From contig CALXDJ010000008.1 in assembly GCA_944387035.1 (NCBI GenBank), positions 25,659 to 89,658 of the forward strand: 64,000 nt of DNA, in the 5' to 3' direction. The notes beneath the pieces are model-generated. The model saw nothing but the letters and a program-made list of their open reading frames with translations. It ran no database searches and had not been told where the DNA came from. The position numbers and the translations under genes are program-made. The stretch's first letter is position 1, and the number at the start of each line of letters is the position of its first letter. The stretch is from an uncultured Oscillospiraceae bacterium. GTDB taxonomy: Bacteria; Bacillota; Clostridia; Oscillospirales; Oscillospiraceae. Positions 1 through 8,484 of the stretch are shown here, in pieces.

Positions 1-683
1 ATACGGACAGCCGCAAGACGGCCGATCAGATCAGCATTGACCTGATGAATCTGTTTACGCTCTATCATTACAGCTATACCGATGTGACGGGCGCGATTTT
101 ATGCAGCGTGGTGCCGCCTCTGAATTTCATGATGGAAAAGGCCCTGACCCGGCTGCTGGGTAAGCCCCCCATGGTAGTGGGCCCCGGCGTCAAGACCGGA
201 CTGAATATCCGCCTGTCCGTTCAGACCCAGGTGGGCGCCGACATTGTGGCTGATGCCGTGGCGGCTTTGGAGCGGTTTCAGCCGCCCATCATCACCATCG
301 ACATGGGCACCGCCACCACCATCGGCGTGATTTCCGAAGGCCGCAACTATGAGGGCGGCATGCTGCTGCCCGGAGTGAACGTCTCGCTGGAGGCCCTGAG
401 CCGCCGGGCGGCGCAGCTGCCCGCCATCTCCCTGCAGCATCCCAAGACCGTCATCGGAAAGAACACCGAGGACTGCATGCGCTCCGGCATTGTGTACGGT
501 ACGGCAGGCATGCTGGACGGGATCATCGACCGCATCCGGGGAGAGTTTCCCGGCAAGGAGGTCAGCGTGGTGGCGACCGGCGGAAACGCTCCGGTCATCG
601 TGCGGTACTGCCGCAACCCCATTGTCTATGACAAATATCTCCTGATGAATGGCCTGTGGACCATTTACCAGAAAAACCGCTGA
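1..683 (+). CDS. coaX: Type III pantothenate kinase, 5' end outside window
   Basis: Phosphorylates pantothenate, the first step of coenzyme A synthesis, in the cytoplasm. The frame is open from base 3 with no need for an internal start, so the gene begins before the window; 226 residues are visible of a family usually near 255. Seen: the loop PGVKTGLNIR, the ASKHA-fold motif IDMGTATTIGVIS, the following GGMLLPGVNVSLEAL segment, and the C-terminal VATGGNA motif. The N-terminal phosphate loop (DxGNT) lies in the missing part. ATG codons inside the frame (for example at 45) are not the true start. The gene ends at a terminator shared with the convergent phosphofructokinase gene. Confidence 0.93.
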   Translation, partial: TDSRKTADQISIDLMNLFTLYHYSYTDVTGAILCSVVPPLNFMMEKALTRLLGKPPMVVGPGVKTGLNIRLSVQTQVGADIVADAVAALERFQPPIITIDMGTATTIGVISEGRNYEGGMLLPGVNVSLEALSRRAAQLPAISLQHPKTVIGKNTEDCMRSGIVYGTAGMLDGIIDRIRGEFPGKEVSVVATGGNAPVIVRYCRNPIVYDKYLLMNGLWTIYQKNR

Positions 684-720
684 GCAGGTCAAAACCGACT
701 GCATAACCCATCAAGATAGA

Positions 721-758
721 AAAAGAGGCCCGGATCTTGTGATCCGGGCCTCTTTTTT
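721..758 (+). terminator. Bidirectional rho-independent terminator (coaX / pfp)
   Basis: Stem GAGGCCCGGATC with its complement, TTGT-like loop, flanked by an A-run on the left and T6 on the right. It can therefore stop both coaX from the left and the phosphofructokinase gene from the right. Confidence 0.88.
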
Positions 759-773
759 CCATTGCAACTTGGC

Positions 774-2012
774 TTACTTCGCCAGCACCTTCTTCAGGTG
801 AGCAAACCGGGGCAGGGAATCCTGCTTGGGCAGCTTGGGCTCACCCTGAATGAGGGGCAGAGCGTAGTCGATGAAGGCCTTCTCCACACCGTCATGGGTG
901 GCGTTGATCCACTCCAGAGGAACCTTCTTCTCCGTGTTGGCCACGTCCGTCAGGTTCAGCAGCTTGGTGCGGCAGACATACTTGCCGTCCTCATAGCTGC
1001 GCTCGAAGCCTACCATCTTATCGGTAATGCCGTTGACCGCATTCTCCACGGCGGCCTTGCCGGCCATATAGCTCTCCTCAATATCCGTCTCGGAAGCCAG
1101 ATGCGCACCGCAGCGCTGCAGCAGGCTCAGCTCAATGCCGCGGACCTTGGCGCCGGTCTTCTGCTTGACCGCGTCGGCCAGCAGGGCAGCCAGACCGCCC
1201 AGCTGGGCATGGCCGAATCCGTCGGTGGCAGAGGTCTTGGCCTCGGAGACAAAGGTGCCGTCAGCATAGTGGATGCCCTCGCTGACTGCCACCATGCAGT
1301 TGCCCTTCTCCTTATAAATCCGGTCCACATCGTTCAGGAACTTGTCCATGTTGAAGTCCACTTCCGGCAGGTACACCAGGTCGGGACCGGCACCATAGGC
1401 AGAAGCCAGGGCGGCAGCACCGGCCAGCCAGCCGGCATGACGGCCCATGATCTCGATGATGCACACCAGGCCCGTGTCATACACCCGGGCGTCCTGATAC
1501 ACTTCCATGCAGCTGGTGGCGATGTACTTGGCGGCGGAGGCGTAGCCGGGGCAGTGATCCGTTCCGAAAAGGTCGTTGTCGATGGTCTTGGGCACGCCCA
1601 TGACGCGGCACTCATAACCGACCTTCTGCATGTACTTGGAAATCTTGTTGCAGGTATCCATGGAGTCGTTGCCGCCGTTATAGAAGAAGTAACGCACATC
1701 GTACTTCTTAAAAATCTCCAGAATCCGCTTGTAATCCGTGTCGTCCACGTCCGGATCCTTCATCTTGTAACGGCAGGAACCCAGTGCGGAGGAGGGCGTG
1801 TACTTGAGCAGCTCCAACTCTGCCGGGTCTTCCTGTCCCATGTCGAACAGGCGGTCGTTCAAAACACCCTTGATGCCGTGCTCCGCACCCAGAACACGGG
1901 TAATATTGGGATTTTTCAGTGCCGTATCAATCACGCCGTAGGCACTGGCGTTGATGACAGAAGTCGGGCCGCCGGATTGGCCGATAATGCATGCGCCTTT
2001 GAGTTCACTCAT
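774..2012 (-). CDS. pfp: 6-phosphofructokinase, probably pyrophosphate-dependent
   Basis: Converts fructose 6-phosphate to fructose 1,6-bisphosphate in glycolysis. 412 aa from ATG at 2012, preceded by GGAGGAGG. The N-terminal GQSGGPTSVINAS phosphate-binding loop is present. Two donor-specificity positions point to PPi rather than ATP: GGNDS replaces the ATP-type GGDGS, and PKTIDND replaces PGTIDND, with Lys as in PPi enzymes. The IEIMGRHAGW segment (sugar-phosphate binding) and a DGFGHAQLGG stretch follow. It is divergent from fructose-bisphosphate aldolase, which uses its product. The PPi assignment follows from known family rules; it is not measured. An upstream ATG extension to 2111 lacks a ribosome-binding site and overlaps the promoter. 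Confidence 0.92.
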   Translation of the reverse strand: MSELKGACIIGQSGGPTSVINASAYGVIDTALKNPNITRVLGAEHGIKGVLNDRLFDMGQEDPAELELLKYTPSSALGSCRYKMKDPDVDDTDYKRILEIFKKYDVRYFFYNGGNDSMDTCNKISKYMQKVGYECRVMGVPKTIDNDLFGTDHCPGYASAAKYIATSCMEVYQDARVYDTGLVCIIEIMGRHAGWLAGAAALASAYGAGPDLVYLPEVDFNMDKFLNDVDRIYKEKGNCMVAVSEGIHYADGTFVSEAKTSATDGFGHAQLGGLAALLADAVKQKTGAKVRGIELSLLQRCGAHLASETDIEESYMAGKAAVENAVNGITDKMVGFERSYEDGKYVCRTKLLNLTDVANTEKKVPLEWINATHDGVEKAFIDYALPLIQGEPKLPKQDSLPRFAHLKKVLAK

Positions 2013-2073
2013 GGGAATTCCTCCTCCAGAATTTTCTTCCTCGCTATGCGGGCGGTCATGCCGCCTCTCAAAT

Positions 2074-2102
2074 ATCATAGCATTCAAAAAATGAATTGTA
2101 AA
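2074..2102 (-). promoter_or_regulatory. Sigma-A promoter for pfp
   Basis: On the minus strand TTTACA (2102-2097), 17 bp, TATGAT (2079-2074). It lies back to back with the fba promoter; the two -35 boxes are separated by only 3 bp. Confidence 0.7.
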
Positions 2103-2105
2103 TAC

Positions 2106-2133
2106 TTGCAATTTATTTTTTTTGTGATATTAT
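2106..2133 (+). promoter_or_regulatory. Sigma-A promoter for fba
   Basis: TTGCAA (2106-2111), 16 bp, TATTAT (2128-2133), leaving a leader of about 115 nt before the aldolase start. No riboswitch-like fold was recognised in that leader. Confidence 0.65.
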
Positions 2134-2257
2134 CATAGAAGGAAATCGTTTTCTCCTGCGTGAATCGTGGATTTCCGCCAAAGGTGCAGCTGCCCTTTAT
2201 TTCCATAAAAGGCCAGTCTGCAGCCAAATTATTACAATTTTTTTGGGAGATGATCGT

Positions 2258-3226
2258 ATGCCACTGGTTACCACTACGGAAATGTTCAAAAAAGCCTATA
2301 ACGGCGGCTATGCCATCGGTGCATTCAACGTCAACAATATGGAGATCGTGCAGGGCATCACCGAGGCTGCCAAGGATCTGGAAGCTCCCCTGATTCTGCA
2401 GGTATCCAAGGGCGCACGTGCGTATGCCAACCATACATACCTCATCAAGCTGGTCGAGGCCGCTGTCATCGAGACGGGCCTGCCCATCTGCCTGCACCTG
2501 GACCACGGCGACAGCTTTGAGACCTGCAAGAGCTGCATCGACGGTGGCTTTACCTCCGTCATGATCGACGCCAGCAGCAAGCCCTTCGCCGAGAACATCG
2601 AGATCACCAAGAAGGTCGTCGAGTACGCGCACGATCACGGCGTGGTGGTTGAGGCTGAGCTGGGTGCTCTGGCCGGCATTGAGGATGAGGTGAAGGTCTC
2701 CGCAGAGGAGTCCCATTACACCCGCCCCGAAGAGGTGGAGGAGTTCGTCTCCAAGACCGGATGCGACTCTCTGGCCATTGCCATCGGCACCAGCCACGGC
2801 GCCTATAAGTTCACCGCCGCCCAGTGCACCCGCAACGAAAAGGGCGAGCTGGTTCCGCCCCCGCTGCGCTTTGACATCCTGGACGAGGTGGTCAAGCGCC
2901 TGCCCGGATTCCCCATCGTGCTCCACGGCTCTTCCTCCGTGCCACAGGAGTTTGTCCGCATGATCAACGAGCACGGCGGCAAGATGCCCGATGCCGTGGG
3001 CATTCCCGAAGAGCAGCTGCGCAAGGCTGCCCGCAGCGCGGTGTGCAAGATCAACATTGACTCCGATCTGCGTCTGGCCATGACCGGCACCATCCGGACG
3101 TTCTTCGACGAGCATCCCGACAAGTTCGATCCCCGTGAGTATCTCAAGCCCGCCCGTCAGGCGATCAAGGATCTGGTGGCCCACAAGATCGTGGACGTGC
3201 TGGGCTGCGATCACAAGGCCTTCTAA
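2258..3226 (+). CDS. fba: Class II fructose-bisphosphate aldolase
   Basis: Zinc-dependent cleavage of fructose 1,6-bisphosphate to DHAP and glyceraldehyde 3-phosphate. 322 aa from ATG at 2258 (GGGAG 7-8 nt upstream); the upstream in-frame start would remove this spacing. Class II features seen in order: AFNVNNME, zinc-ligand segment HLDHGDSFE, GGFTSVMIDAS, EAELGALAGIEDEV, the second zinc-ligand histidine in IGTSHGAYK, and VLHGSSSVP. It is transcribed away from the phosphofructokinase gene, so two consecutive glycolytic steps share one control region, and it ends at a strong terminator. Confidence 0.95.
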   Translation: MPLVTTTEMFKKAYNGGYAIGAFNVNNMEIVQGITEAAKDLEAPLILQVSKGARAYANHTYLIKLVEAAVIETGLPICLHLDHGDSFETCKSCIDGGFTSVMIDASSKPFAENIEITKKVVEYAHDHGVVVEAELGALAGIEDEVKVSAEESHYTRPEEVEEFVSKTGCDSLAIAIGTSHGAYKFTAAQCTRNEKGELVPPPLRFDILDEVVKRLPGFPIVLHGSSSVPQEFVRMINEHGGKMPDAVGIPEEQLRKAARSAVCKINIDSDLRLAMTGTIRTFFDEHPDKFDPREYLKPARQAIKDLVAHKIVDVLGCDHKAF

Positions 3227-3251
3227 TCAAATCCCGTTGCCGCTTTTTCAA

Positions 3252-3279
3252 GGAGACGCCGTCAGGCGTCTCCTTTTTT
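3252..3279 (+). terminator. Rho-independent terminator of fba
   Basis: Perfect stem GGAGACGCC / GGCGTCTCC with a short GTCA loop, followed by T6. Confidence 0.9.
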
Positions 3280-3344
3280 ATTCCCGCGCATGGTTTTCGG
3301 TCCGGATGCATAGGGTGGAGGTGAGCAGGAAAGGAGGAGGCACG

Positions 3345-3848
3345 ATGCGTGTTTTTCAAGACTATAACCGTGCTGCTGCGGTGGCCTATGCCCACGCCTG
3401 GGCTTACCGGCGCAATCCACGGTACTATAATTATGAGGAGTTGGGTGGGGACTGCACCAATTTTGCGTCCCAGTGTCTTTATGCCGGCAGCGGCATCATG
3501 AACTTCACGCCCACCTGGGGCTGGTACTACCTGGATGCCGACCGCAAGGCACCGGCCTGGACGGGAGTACAGTATCTCTGGAATTTTTTGACCCGCACCC
3601 GGCAGTCCGTAGGGCCGGTGGGGGAAGCCTGTGCTCTGGAAGATCTCCAGCCCGGCGATCTGGTGCAGCTCTCTTTTGACGGGACGACCTTTGGCCATAC
3701 GCCCTTTGTCATTGCGGTGGAGCAGCCCGTTTCCCCCCAGACAGTTTTCGTTGCCGCCCATACCCAGGACGCCGACTACCGGCCGCTGTCCACCTACGTC
3801 TACCAAAGTCTGCGCTGCCTGCGGATTACCGGCGTCGTACGGCCCTGA
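3345..3848 (+). CDS. Amidase_6-type domain protein
   Basis: Stand-alone domain of the putative amidase family (Amidase_6), a CHAP/NlpC-like fold seen in cell-wall proteins of sporulating Firmicutes. 167 aa from ATG at 3345 behind AAGGAGGAGG. Seen: YNRAAAVAYAHAWA repeat-like start, YEELGGDCTNFASQC carrying the expected catalytic Cys, and FGHTPFVIAV with the expected His. There is no signal peptide, so it may act inside the cell, in the mother cell or forespore, or be released. The long upstream ORF overlapping fba is not used. The natural substrate is unknown. Confidence 0.8.
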   Translation: MRVFQDYNRAAAVAYAHAWAYRRNPRYYNYEELGGDCTNFASQCLYAGSGIMNFTPTWGWYYLDADRKAPAWTGVQYLWNFLTRTRQSVGPVGEACALEDLQPGDLVQLSFDGTTFGHTPFVIAVEQPVSPQTVFVAAHTQDADYRPLSTYVYQSLRCLRITGVVRP

Positions 3849-3921
3849 AAATTCATAATCTGTTCACAACTGCTTTCCCCCAAATCAGTATCATGATGCT
3901 ATCAAGAAAGGGGGAGATTTT

Positions 3922-5586
3922 GTGAAAAAGCTCATTTCCGGTCTTTTGGCCGTTCTGATGACGGCCGCCCTGGCCATTCCCTCGGCCGGTGCATACAGCG
4001 ATATTCCCGCAGGAAGCGCATTGTCTGAAGAGGTCTGGAAGGCTGTGGATCTGGGACTGATGAACGGGTACAGTCCGGATACCTTCGGCTATTCCGACTC
4101 CGTCACCCGGGCGCAGTTTGTCACCGTGGTGGGCCGGATGTTGGGCTGGTTCGATGCCGGACAGCCCGCTCAGGCTTACATTACCCCGCAGATGCAGGTT
4201 CCCCAGGATATCGCCACCACATACTGGACCGCCATCAGCGCCGCCGCCAAGTATGACGCCGTGGATGACACCATCCCGTTCCGCCCCAATGACGCCATCA
4301 CCCGGGGAGAAATGGCGGAGATTCTGGTGCGGGCGCTGGGACTCAAGGGCACTGCCGCCACCGCGGAAAAGGAGAGCAGCCTGCCGTTTCAGGATGTGAC
4401 CTCCGGTAAGGGGTATGTGGCGGTGGCCTACGCCATTGGACTGACCAATGGCACTTCGGCTACTACATTTTCGCCTTCGGCCACGGCTACCCGGGCCCAG
4501 GCCGCTGCCATGCTGGTGCGGATCTATGAGAAGATCAACCAAAGCAGCGGATTTGTTCATGGATTCTACGCGCTTTCCTCGTACAGCCAGCTCAGCTCCG
4601 CCTCAGGCATGGATGCTGTCAGCGCCGGGTGGAGCCGTATGACCTGGGACGGCACCACTGCGCTGCTGGCCACCACCGGCGCCAAAAACAACGAGTATTA
4701 CGTTCCCACCGGGTACAGTGAGGTTACCGATTACATGCAGTCTCACCAGGTCCCGCTGCATCTGAGCGTCTTTATGGATACCGGCAGCGGCCTGAAGGAA
4801 CTGCTTGCTTCCGCCGATGGCCGCAGCCAGGCCATCGCACAGATCGTCAACGAGGTGACTGTGACCTATCAGGCCATCGGCCGGAATCCGTACAGCGGCG
4901 TCACCATCGATTTTGAGGGTCTGCGCAGCGGCCAGAAGGCTGACTTTACCGCCTTCATCCAGGCCCTGGCCAAGGAGCTGGACAAGCTGGGCAAGTCCCT
5001 GTACGTCTGCGTCTCTCCGGCGCTCGCCGGCGGCAGCTACTATGACGGCTATGACTATCGGGCCATTGGAGACGCGGCAGACAAGGTGATCCTGATGGCC
5101 TATGACTACGAGTCCCGGGATGCCAGCTTGTATGTGGGCTCCTGCATCCGGGATAATCAGACCTTCGCCCAGTCCACGCAGAACGCCCCGCTGGGCCAGG
5201 TGTTCTGGTCCCTGATGGCCATTACCGATGATGCCACCGGCGTCCGGGACCCGTCCAAGGTGCTGCTGGGCATCAGCAGCAAGAACGTGGCCTGGAAGGT
5301 GGATGAAAACGACTGCCTGATTTCCGCCAAGCCGGTGTATCTGTCCAACGATGCGGTGTGGCAGTATCTGCAAAAGGCTCTGGCCGGTGAGGCCGGTACC
5401 AGCATGACGGAGCAGTACCTCATCGTATCCTCCGACAGCGGCGAACGGTACTTCATCTGGCGGGAAGATCCCGCGCTGACCCTGCGCACAGCCAAGCTCC
5501 TGGGGATTACCGGGATCTCCATCTGGCGTCTGGGGACCATGCCCCTGTACAACGGTTGGAGCTGGAAGGGATTGCTCCATACATAA
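3922..5586 (+). CDS. S-layer-homology / GH18 cell-wall hydrolase
   Basis: 554 aa, GTG start at 3922 behind AAAGGGGGAG. A signal peptide (1-24, cleaved after SAGA) is followed by three SLH modules at roughly 25-75, 90-145 and 155-210, each with the TRAQ/TRGE signature, which anchor proteins to secondary wall polymers. The C-terminal 240-545 is a GH18 domain of the SleL/YaaH kind: GVTIDFE with catalytic Glu332, and the later KVILMAYDYES motif. The likely role is cleavage of N-acetylglucosamine linkages in cell-wall or spore-cortex peptidoglycan. It stands alone between terminators; the preceding amidase-like gene may act on the same polymer. Confidence 0.87.
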   Translation: MKKLISGLLAVLMTAALAIPSAGAYSDIPAGSALSEEVWKAVDLGLMNGYSPDTFGYSDSVTRAQFVTVVGRMLGWFDAGQPAQAYITPQMQVPQDIATTYWTAISAAAKYDAVDDTIPFRPNDAITRGEMAEILVRALGLKGTAATAEKESSLPFQDVTSGKGYVAVAYAIGLTNGTSATTFSPSATATRAQAAAMLVRIYEKINQSSGFVHGFYALSSYSQLSSASGMDAVSAGWSRMTWDGTTALLATTGAKNNEYYVPTGYSEVTDYMQSHQVPLHLSVFMDTGSGLKELLASADGRSQAIAQIVNEVTVTYQAIGRNPYSGVTIDFEGLRSGQKADFTAFIQALAKELDKLGKSLYVCVSPALAGGSYYDGYDYRAIGDAADKVILMAYDYESRDASLYVGSCIRDNQTFAQSTQNAPLGQVFWSLMAITDDATGVRDPSKVLLGISSKNVAWKVDENDCLISAKPVYLSNDAVWQYLQKALAGEAGTSMTEQYLIVSSDSGERYFIWREDPALTLRTAKLLGITGISIWRLGTMPLYNGWSWKGLLHT

Positions 5587-5618
5587 AGAATTGCGGCTGC
5601 ACAGTTCCAAATAAAATC

Positions 5619-5654
5619 AAGCACCCCTGCGGATTCTTCCGCAGGGGTGCTTTT
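5619..5654 (+). terminator. Rho-independent terminator of the SLH-GH18 gene
   Basis: Stem AGCACCCCTGCGG / CCGCAGGGGTGCT, loop ATTCTT, then TTTT. Confidence 0.88.
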
Positions 5655-5776
5655 CTGTCGCCGGCAGCAAGGAACCGTAAAGGGAGCAGGAGGGAGGTCA
5701 ATTCCCTTTATAGCAATTGTGATCAAAAGCAAAAGCGCAGATTTTGCGAGAAAATTCCCTGCGCCAGAACATTTGT

Positions 5777-6790
5777 TCAGGAATCTGCTTTTCGCTTGTT
5801 CTTGACGTGGGAGAGGGGATTGGCCCGGGCGGCCACCCGCAGGGCGTCGTTGTCGATGTGGGTGTAGATCTCGGTGGTGTTGAGGTGATCGTGTCCCAAA
5901 ACTTCCTGCACAGCCCGGACATCCACGCCGTTTTGCAGCATCAGTGTGGCGGCGGTGTGGCGCAGCTTGTGGGATGAATATTCCGAGGCATTGATCCCGG
6001 CAGCCGCCAGGCGCTTTTTTACCATGGCATGAACCGTAGACCGGCTGATCCGCTCATTCTGCGCGGAAAGAAACAGCGCGTCAGCATCCCGGCCGGAGAT
6101 GGGCCGCCGTACCGCCAGATACGCCTGGAGGGCTTCCTGACAGGCCTCATTGAGATAGATGATTCGAACCTTGTTGCCTTTGCCCAGAACCCGCAGAGCA
6201 TCCTGCTGGATGTCCCGGAGATTGAGTCCCACCAGTTCGGAGATCCGCAATCCGCAGTTGAGGAACAGAGTCAAAATGCAGTAATCCCGCTCCTGATGCT
6301 TGCCGTCCACGCTGTTCAAAAGCTGCATGCTTTCACCCAGAGTCAGGTATTTCGGCAGGGTTTTGCGCAGTTTGGGGGAATCGATATCTTTGACAGGATT
6401 TTCACGAAGTAGGTGCATCTTGTTGGTGAGGTAATTATAAAAGGAGCGGATCGTGGCAATTTTCCGGGCCCGGGACGCGGCATTGAGGCCGTAGTCGGAA
6501 TTGCGGCTGTTGGGATGCTGGGCACGGTCCCGGGTCAGATACGTCATGTAGCCGTAAATATCCGTCAAGGTGACGGAGCTGACAAACTCCAGATCCACAT
6601 CCATAATATCGATCTCATCCAAATCCAGATCGGCCAGTGCAGGATCCCGGACACGCTTGAGATAGCGGAAGAAATTTCGCAAGTCCAAAAAGTATTCGTC
6701 AACCGTTCGCCGGGAATGCGCTTTGATGGTTTCATGATAAGATAAAAAGTCACGCAGAATCTGCGGCGCTTCGGTCCGATAGTCCGTCAT
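5777..6790 (-). CDS. XerC-like tyrosine recombinase
   Basis: Site-specific recombinase of the phage-integrase family, 337 aa from ATG at 6790. N-terminal SAM-like core-binding domain at about 1-125, catalytic domain at 145-325. Catalytic residues visible: Arg182 (CGLRISEL), Lys207, His274 and Arg277 (HKLRHTA), His300 (VLGH) and Tyr309 (IYTHID). The ATG has no Shine-Dalgarno; the frame extends to a TTG at 6886 that lies inside a large palindrome and is 11 nt from GGAGG, so the start is uncertain. No att sites or cargo are visible nearby, which favours a housekeeping XerC/XerA role over a mobile-element integrase. A second Xer (XerD) lies at 27.1 kb. Confidence 0.88.
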   Translation of the reverse strand: MTDYRTEAPQILRDFLSYHETIKAHSRRTVDEYFLDLRNFFRYLKRVRDPALADLDLDEIDIMDVDLEFVSSVTLTDIYGYMTYLTRDRAQHPNSRNSDYGLNAASRARKIATIRSFYNYLTNKMHLLRENPVKDIDSPKLRKTLPKYLTLGESMQLLNSVDGKHQERDYCILTLFLNCGLRISELVGLNLRDIQQDALRVLGKGNKVRIIYLNEACQEALQAYLAVRRPISGRDADALFLSAQNERISRSTVHAMVKKRLAAAGINASEYSSHKLRHTAATLMLQNGVDVRAVQEVLGHDHLNTTEIYTHIDNDALRVAARANPLSHVKNKRKADS

Positions 6791-6857
6791 GGGTACGCGG
6801 AGGCCCGACAGGGCGATTTGGGGGAAAACGGGCTGAAAAGCGAAAAACGTCTCCCCT

Positions 6858-6889
6858 AAATTGAACAAAATTTTTATTTTGTTCAATTT
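6858..6889. repeat. 32-bp perfect palindrome, operator-like
   Basis: Arms AAATTGAACAAAAT and their exact complement around a TTTT centre, upstream of the XerC-like gene. The core TGAACAAAA-N6-TTTTGTTCA recurs at 15982-16005. It could be an operator or an RNA hairpin that hides the alternative TTG start. Confidence 0.7.
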
Positions 6890-6992
6890 TTAGTGGACCT
6901 CCAAAACCTCCTTCCTATTCTTACATTCATAAAACAACGGCTTCAGGTCAAACTAGGACCATGCATTTCTTTGAGAAACGGATGATGATGGT

Positions 6993-7214
6993 ATGAGTTT
7001 GATTCCCTGTACCAGTGCGTGTGTGTATCAGAGCGACGGCGTGTGTACGCTGGAAAGTGCCGCAGCCGCCGGGATGCCGTCACTGGGCGGCGCCTGCGTG
7101 CACTTCATTCCCGCGGACGCAGCGCGGCTCGGATCGCCTCACCGATATTGCGGACCGCAAGGAGCTCCATGTCTCCAAATGCCCGGGCGTCCAGAGCCCG
7201 GTGCGCCGGAATGA
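6993..7214 (+). CDS. Small cysteine-rich protein
   Basis: 73 aa from ATG at 6993, with a weak purine-rich site upstream. The first 40 residues carry regularly placed cysteines (CTSACVYQSDGVCTLE then CVHFIP), a pattern I know from short clostridial proteins of unknown function that are often mislabelled as dehydratase. The last third runs convergently into the 3' end of radA (overlap 7105-7214), is proline-rich and unlike those proteins, so the true end may be read-through after loss of a stop. A zinc- or metal-binding role is only an inference. Confidence 0.5.
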   Translation: MSLIPCTSACVYQSDGVCTLESAAAAGMPSLGGACVHFIPADAARLGSPHRYCGPQGAPCLQMPGRPEPGAPE

Positions 7215-8484
7215 CGCAGCGCCGGAATCCCAGGCGCTGGGCCTCCCGAATCCGCAGCGGCAGCTGACTGACGGTACGCAGCTCGCCGGTCAGACCCACC
7301 TCTCCAATGGCCACCAGATCACCGGGCACCGGACGGTCCAGATAACTGGATGCCAGGGCCACCACTGCCGCCAGATCCGCTGCGGGCTCGTCCAGCCACA
7401 GTCCGCCGATGATGTTCAAATAGGCGTCGCAGGCGGAGACCTTCAGTCCTCCCCGTTTCTCCAGCACCGCCAGCAGCATGGCCGCCCGGTTATAGTCAAA
7501 GCCGTTGCTGGTGCGCCGGGGATTGCCGCCGGAGGCTGTGGTCACCACCAGGGCCTGGACCTCCGCCAGCACCGGCCGGGCCCCTTCCATCACGCAGGCC
7601 ACACAGGTGCCCGGGGCGTCGTCCGGCCGGCCGGAGAGCAGCATTTGAGAGGGATTCTCCACCTCCGCCAAGCCCTCGTCCTGCATCTCAAAGACGCCGA
7701 TTTCGTTGGTGGCGCCGAAGCGGTTCTTGGCGGCCCGGAGAATCCGGTAGGACGTATGGCGGTCTCCCTCAAAGTAGAGCACACAGTCCACCATGTGCTC
7801 CAGAACCTTGGGGCCGGCAATGGACCCCTCCTTATTGACGTGACCGATGACAAACACCGTGATCCCCTGCCCTTTTGCCAGCTGCATCAGGGCCATGGTG
7901 CACTCCTTGACCTGGGAGATGCTTCCCGCCGGAGACTCCAGGGCGGGATTGTACAGCGTCTGAATCGAATCCACGATGACCACATCCGGCGTCTCCAGCC
8001 GGATCGAATCCAGCATGTCCTCCAGACTGGTCTCGGAGATTACCAGCAGATTGGGACTGTCCACATGCAGCCGCCGGGCCCGCAGCTTGAGCTGGTGTTC
8101 CGATTCCTCACCGGATACATACAATACCCGGGAAAATTCACACAATTTGCTGCAAATCTGCAACATCAGCGTGGATTTGCCAATGCCCGGCGCGCCGCCT
8201 ACCAGCACCAGCGAGCCCTTCACCGCGCCGCCGCCCAGCACCCGGTCCAGCTCCCCCATCCCGGTGGGGAAACGGATTTCCTCGTCGCTGGTCAGCTCCG
8301 TCACCGGGCAGGCCCGCCGGACGCCGCCCGGTGCTGCCGGACGAGCCCGGCTGCCTTTGGAAGCTGTCTTCTCTGCGGGCTGCTCCACAATCGTGTTCCA
8401 CGCGCCGCAGGCGGGGCACCGCCCCGCCCACTTCGGCATCTCATTGCCGCATTCCGTACAGTAAAAAAGCGTCTTTTGCTTCAT
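7105..8484 (-). CDS. radA: DNA repair protein RadA
   Basis: RecA-like branch-migration ATPase that helps process recombination intermediates; 459 aa, the usual length. Seen in order: N-terminal four-cysteine zinc finger (Cys9, 12, 23, 26), Walker A GGAPGIGKST (96-105), Walker B VIVDSIQT, the RadA-specific KNRFG motif, and the C-terminal Lon-protease-like domain with GEVGLTGELR. The stop overlaps nothing essential of the convergent small gene. Its start overlaps the cwlD stop by 4 bp, so the two are translated together. Confidence 0.97.
   Translation of the reverse strand: MKQKTLFYCTECGNEMPKWAGRCPACGAWNTIVEQPAEKTASKGSRARPAAPGGVRRACPVTELTSDEEIRFPTGMGELDRVLGGGAVKGSLVLVGGAPGIGKSTLMLQICSKLCEFSRVLYVSGEESEHQLKLRARRLHVDSPNLLVISETSLEDMLDSIRLETPDVVIVDSIQTLYNPALESPAGSISQVKECTMALMQLAKGQGITVFVIGHVNKEGSIAGPKVLEHMVDCVLYFEGDRHTSYRILRAAKNRFGATNEIGVFEMQDEGLAEVENPSQMLLSGRPDDAPGTCVACVMEGARPVLAEVQALVVTTASGGNPRRTSNGFDYNRAAMLLAVLEKRGGLKVSACDAYLNIIGGLWLDEPAADLAAVVALASSYLDRPVPGDLVAIGEVGLTGELRTVSQLPLRIREAQRLGFRRCVIPAHRALDARAFGDMELLAVRNIGEAIRAALRPRE

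Noticed and set aside
762..2138. Long plus-strand frame opposite the phosphofructokinase gene
   Set aside because: It mirrors the coding frame of a clear enzyme gene, starts inside the terminator region and shows no family.
5767..5778. GAACATTTGTTC, a near-perfect LexA (SOS) box
   Set aside because: It overlaps the stop codon of the XerC-like gene and has no promoter beside it; most likely chance, although a genome-wide LexA scan would be decisive.
6150..6175. GATTCGAACC resembling a tRNA T-loop
   Set aside because: It lies in the coding frame of the recombinase and no cloverleaf can be built around it.
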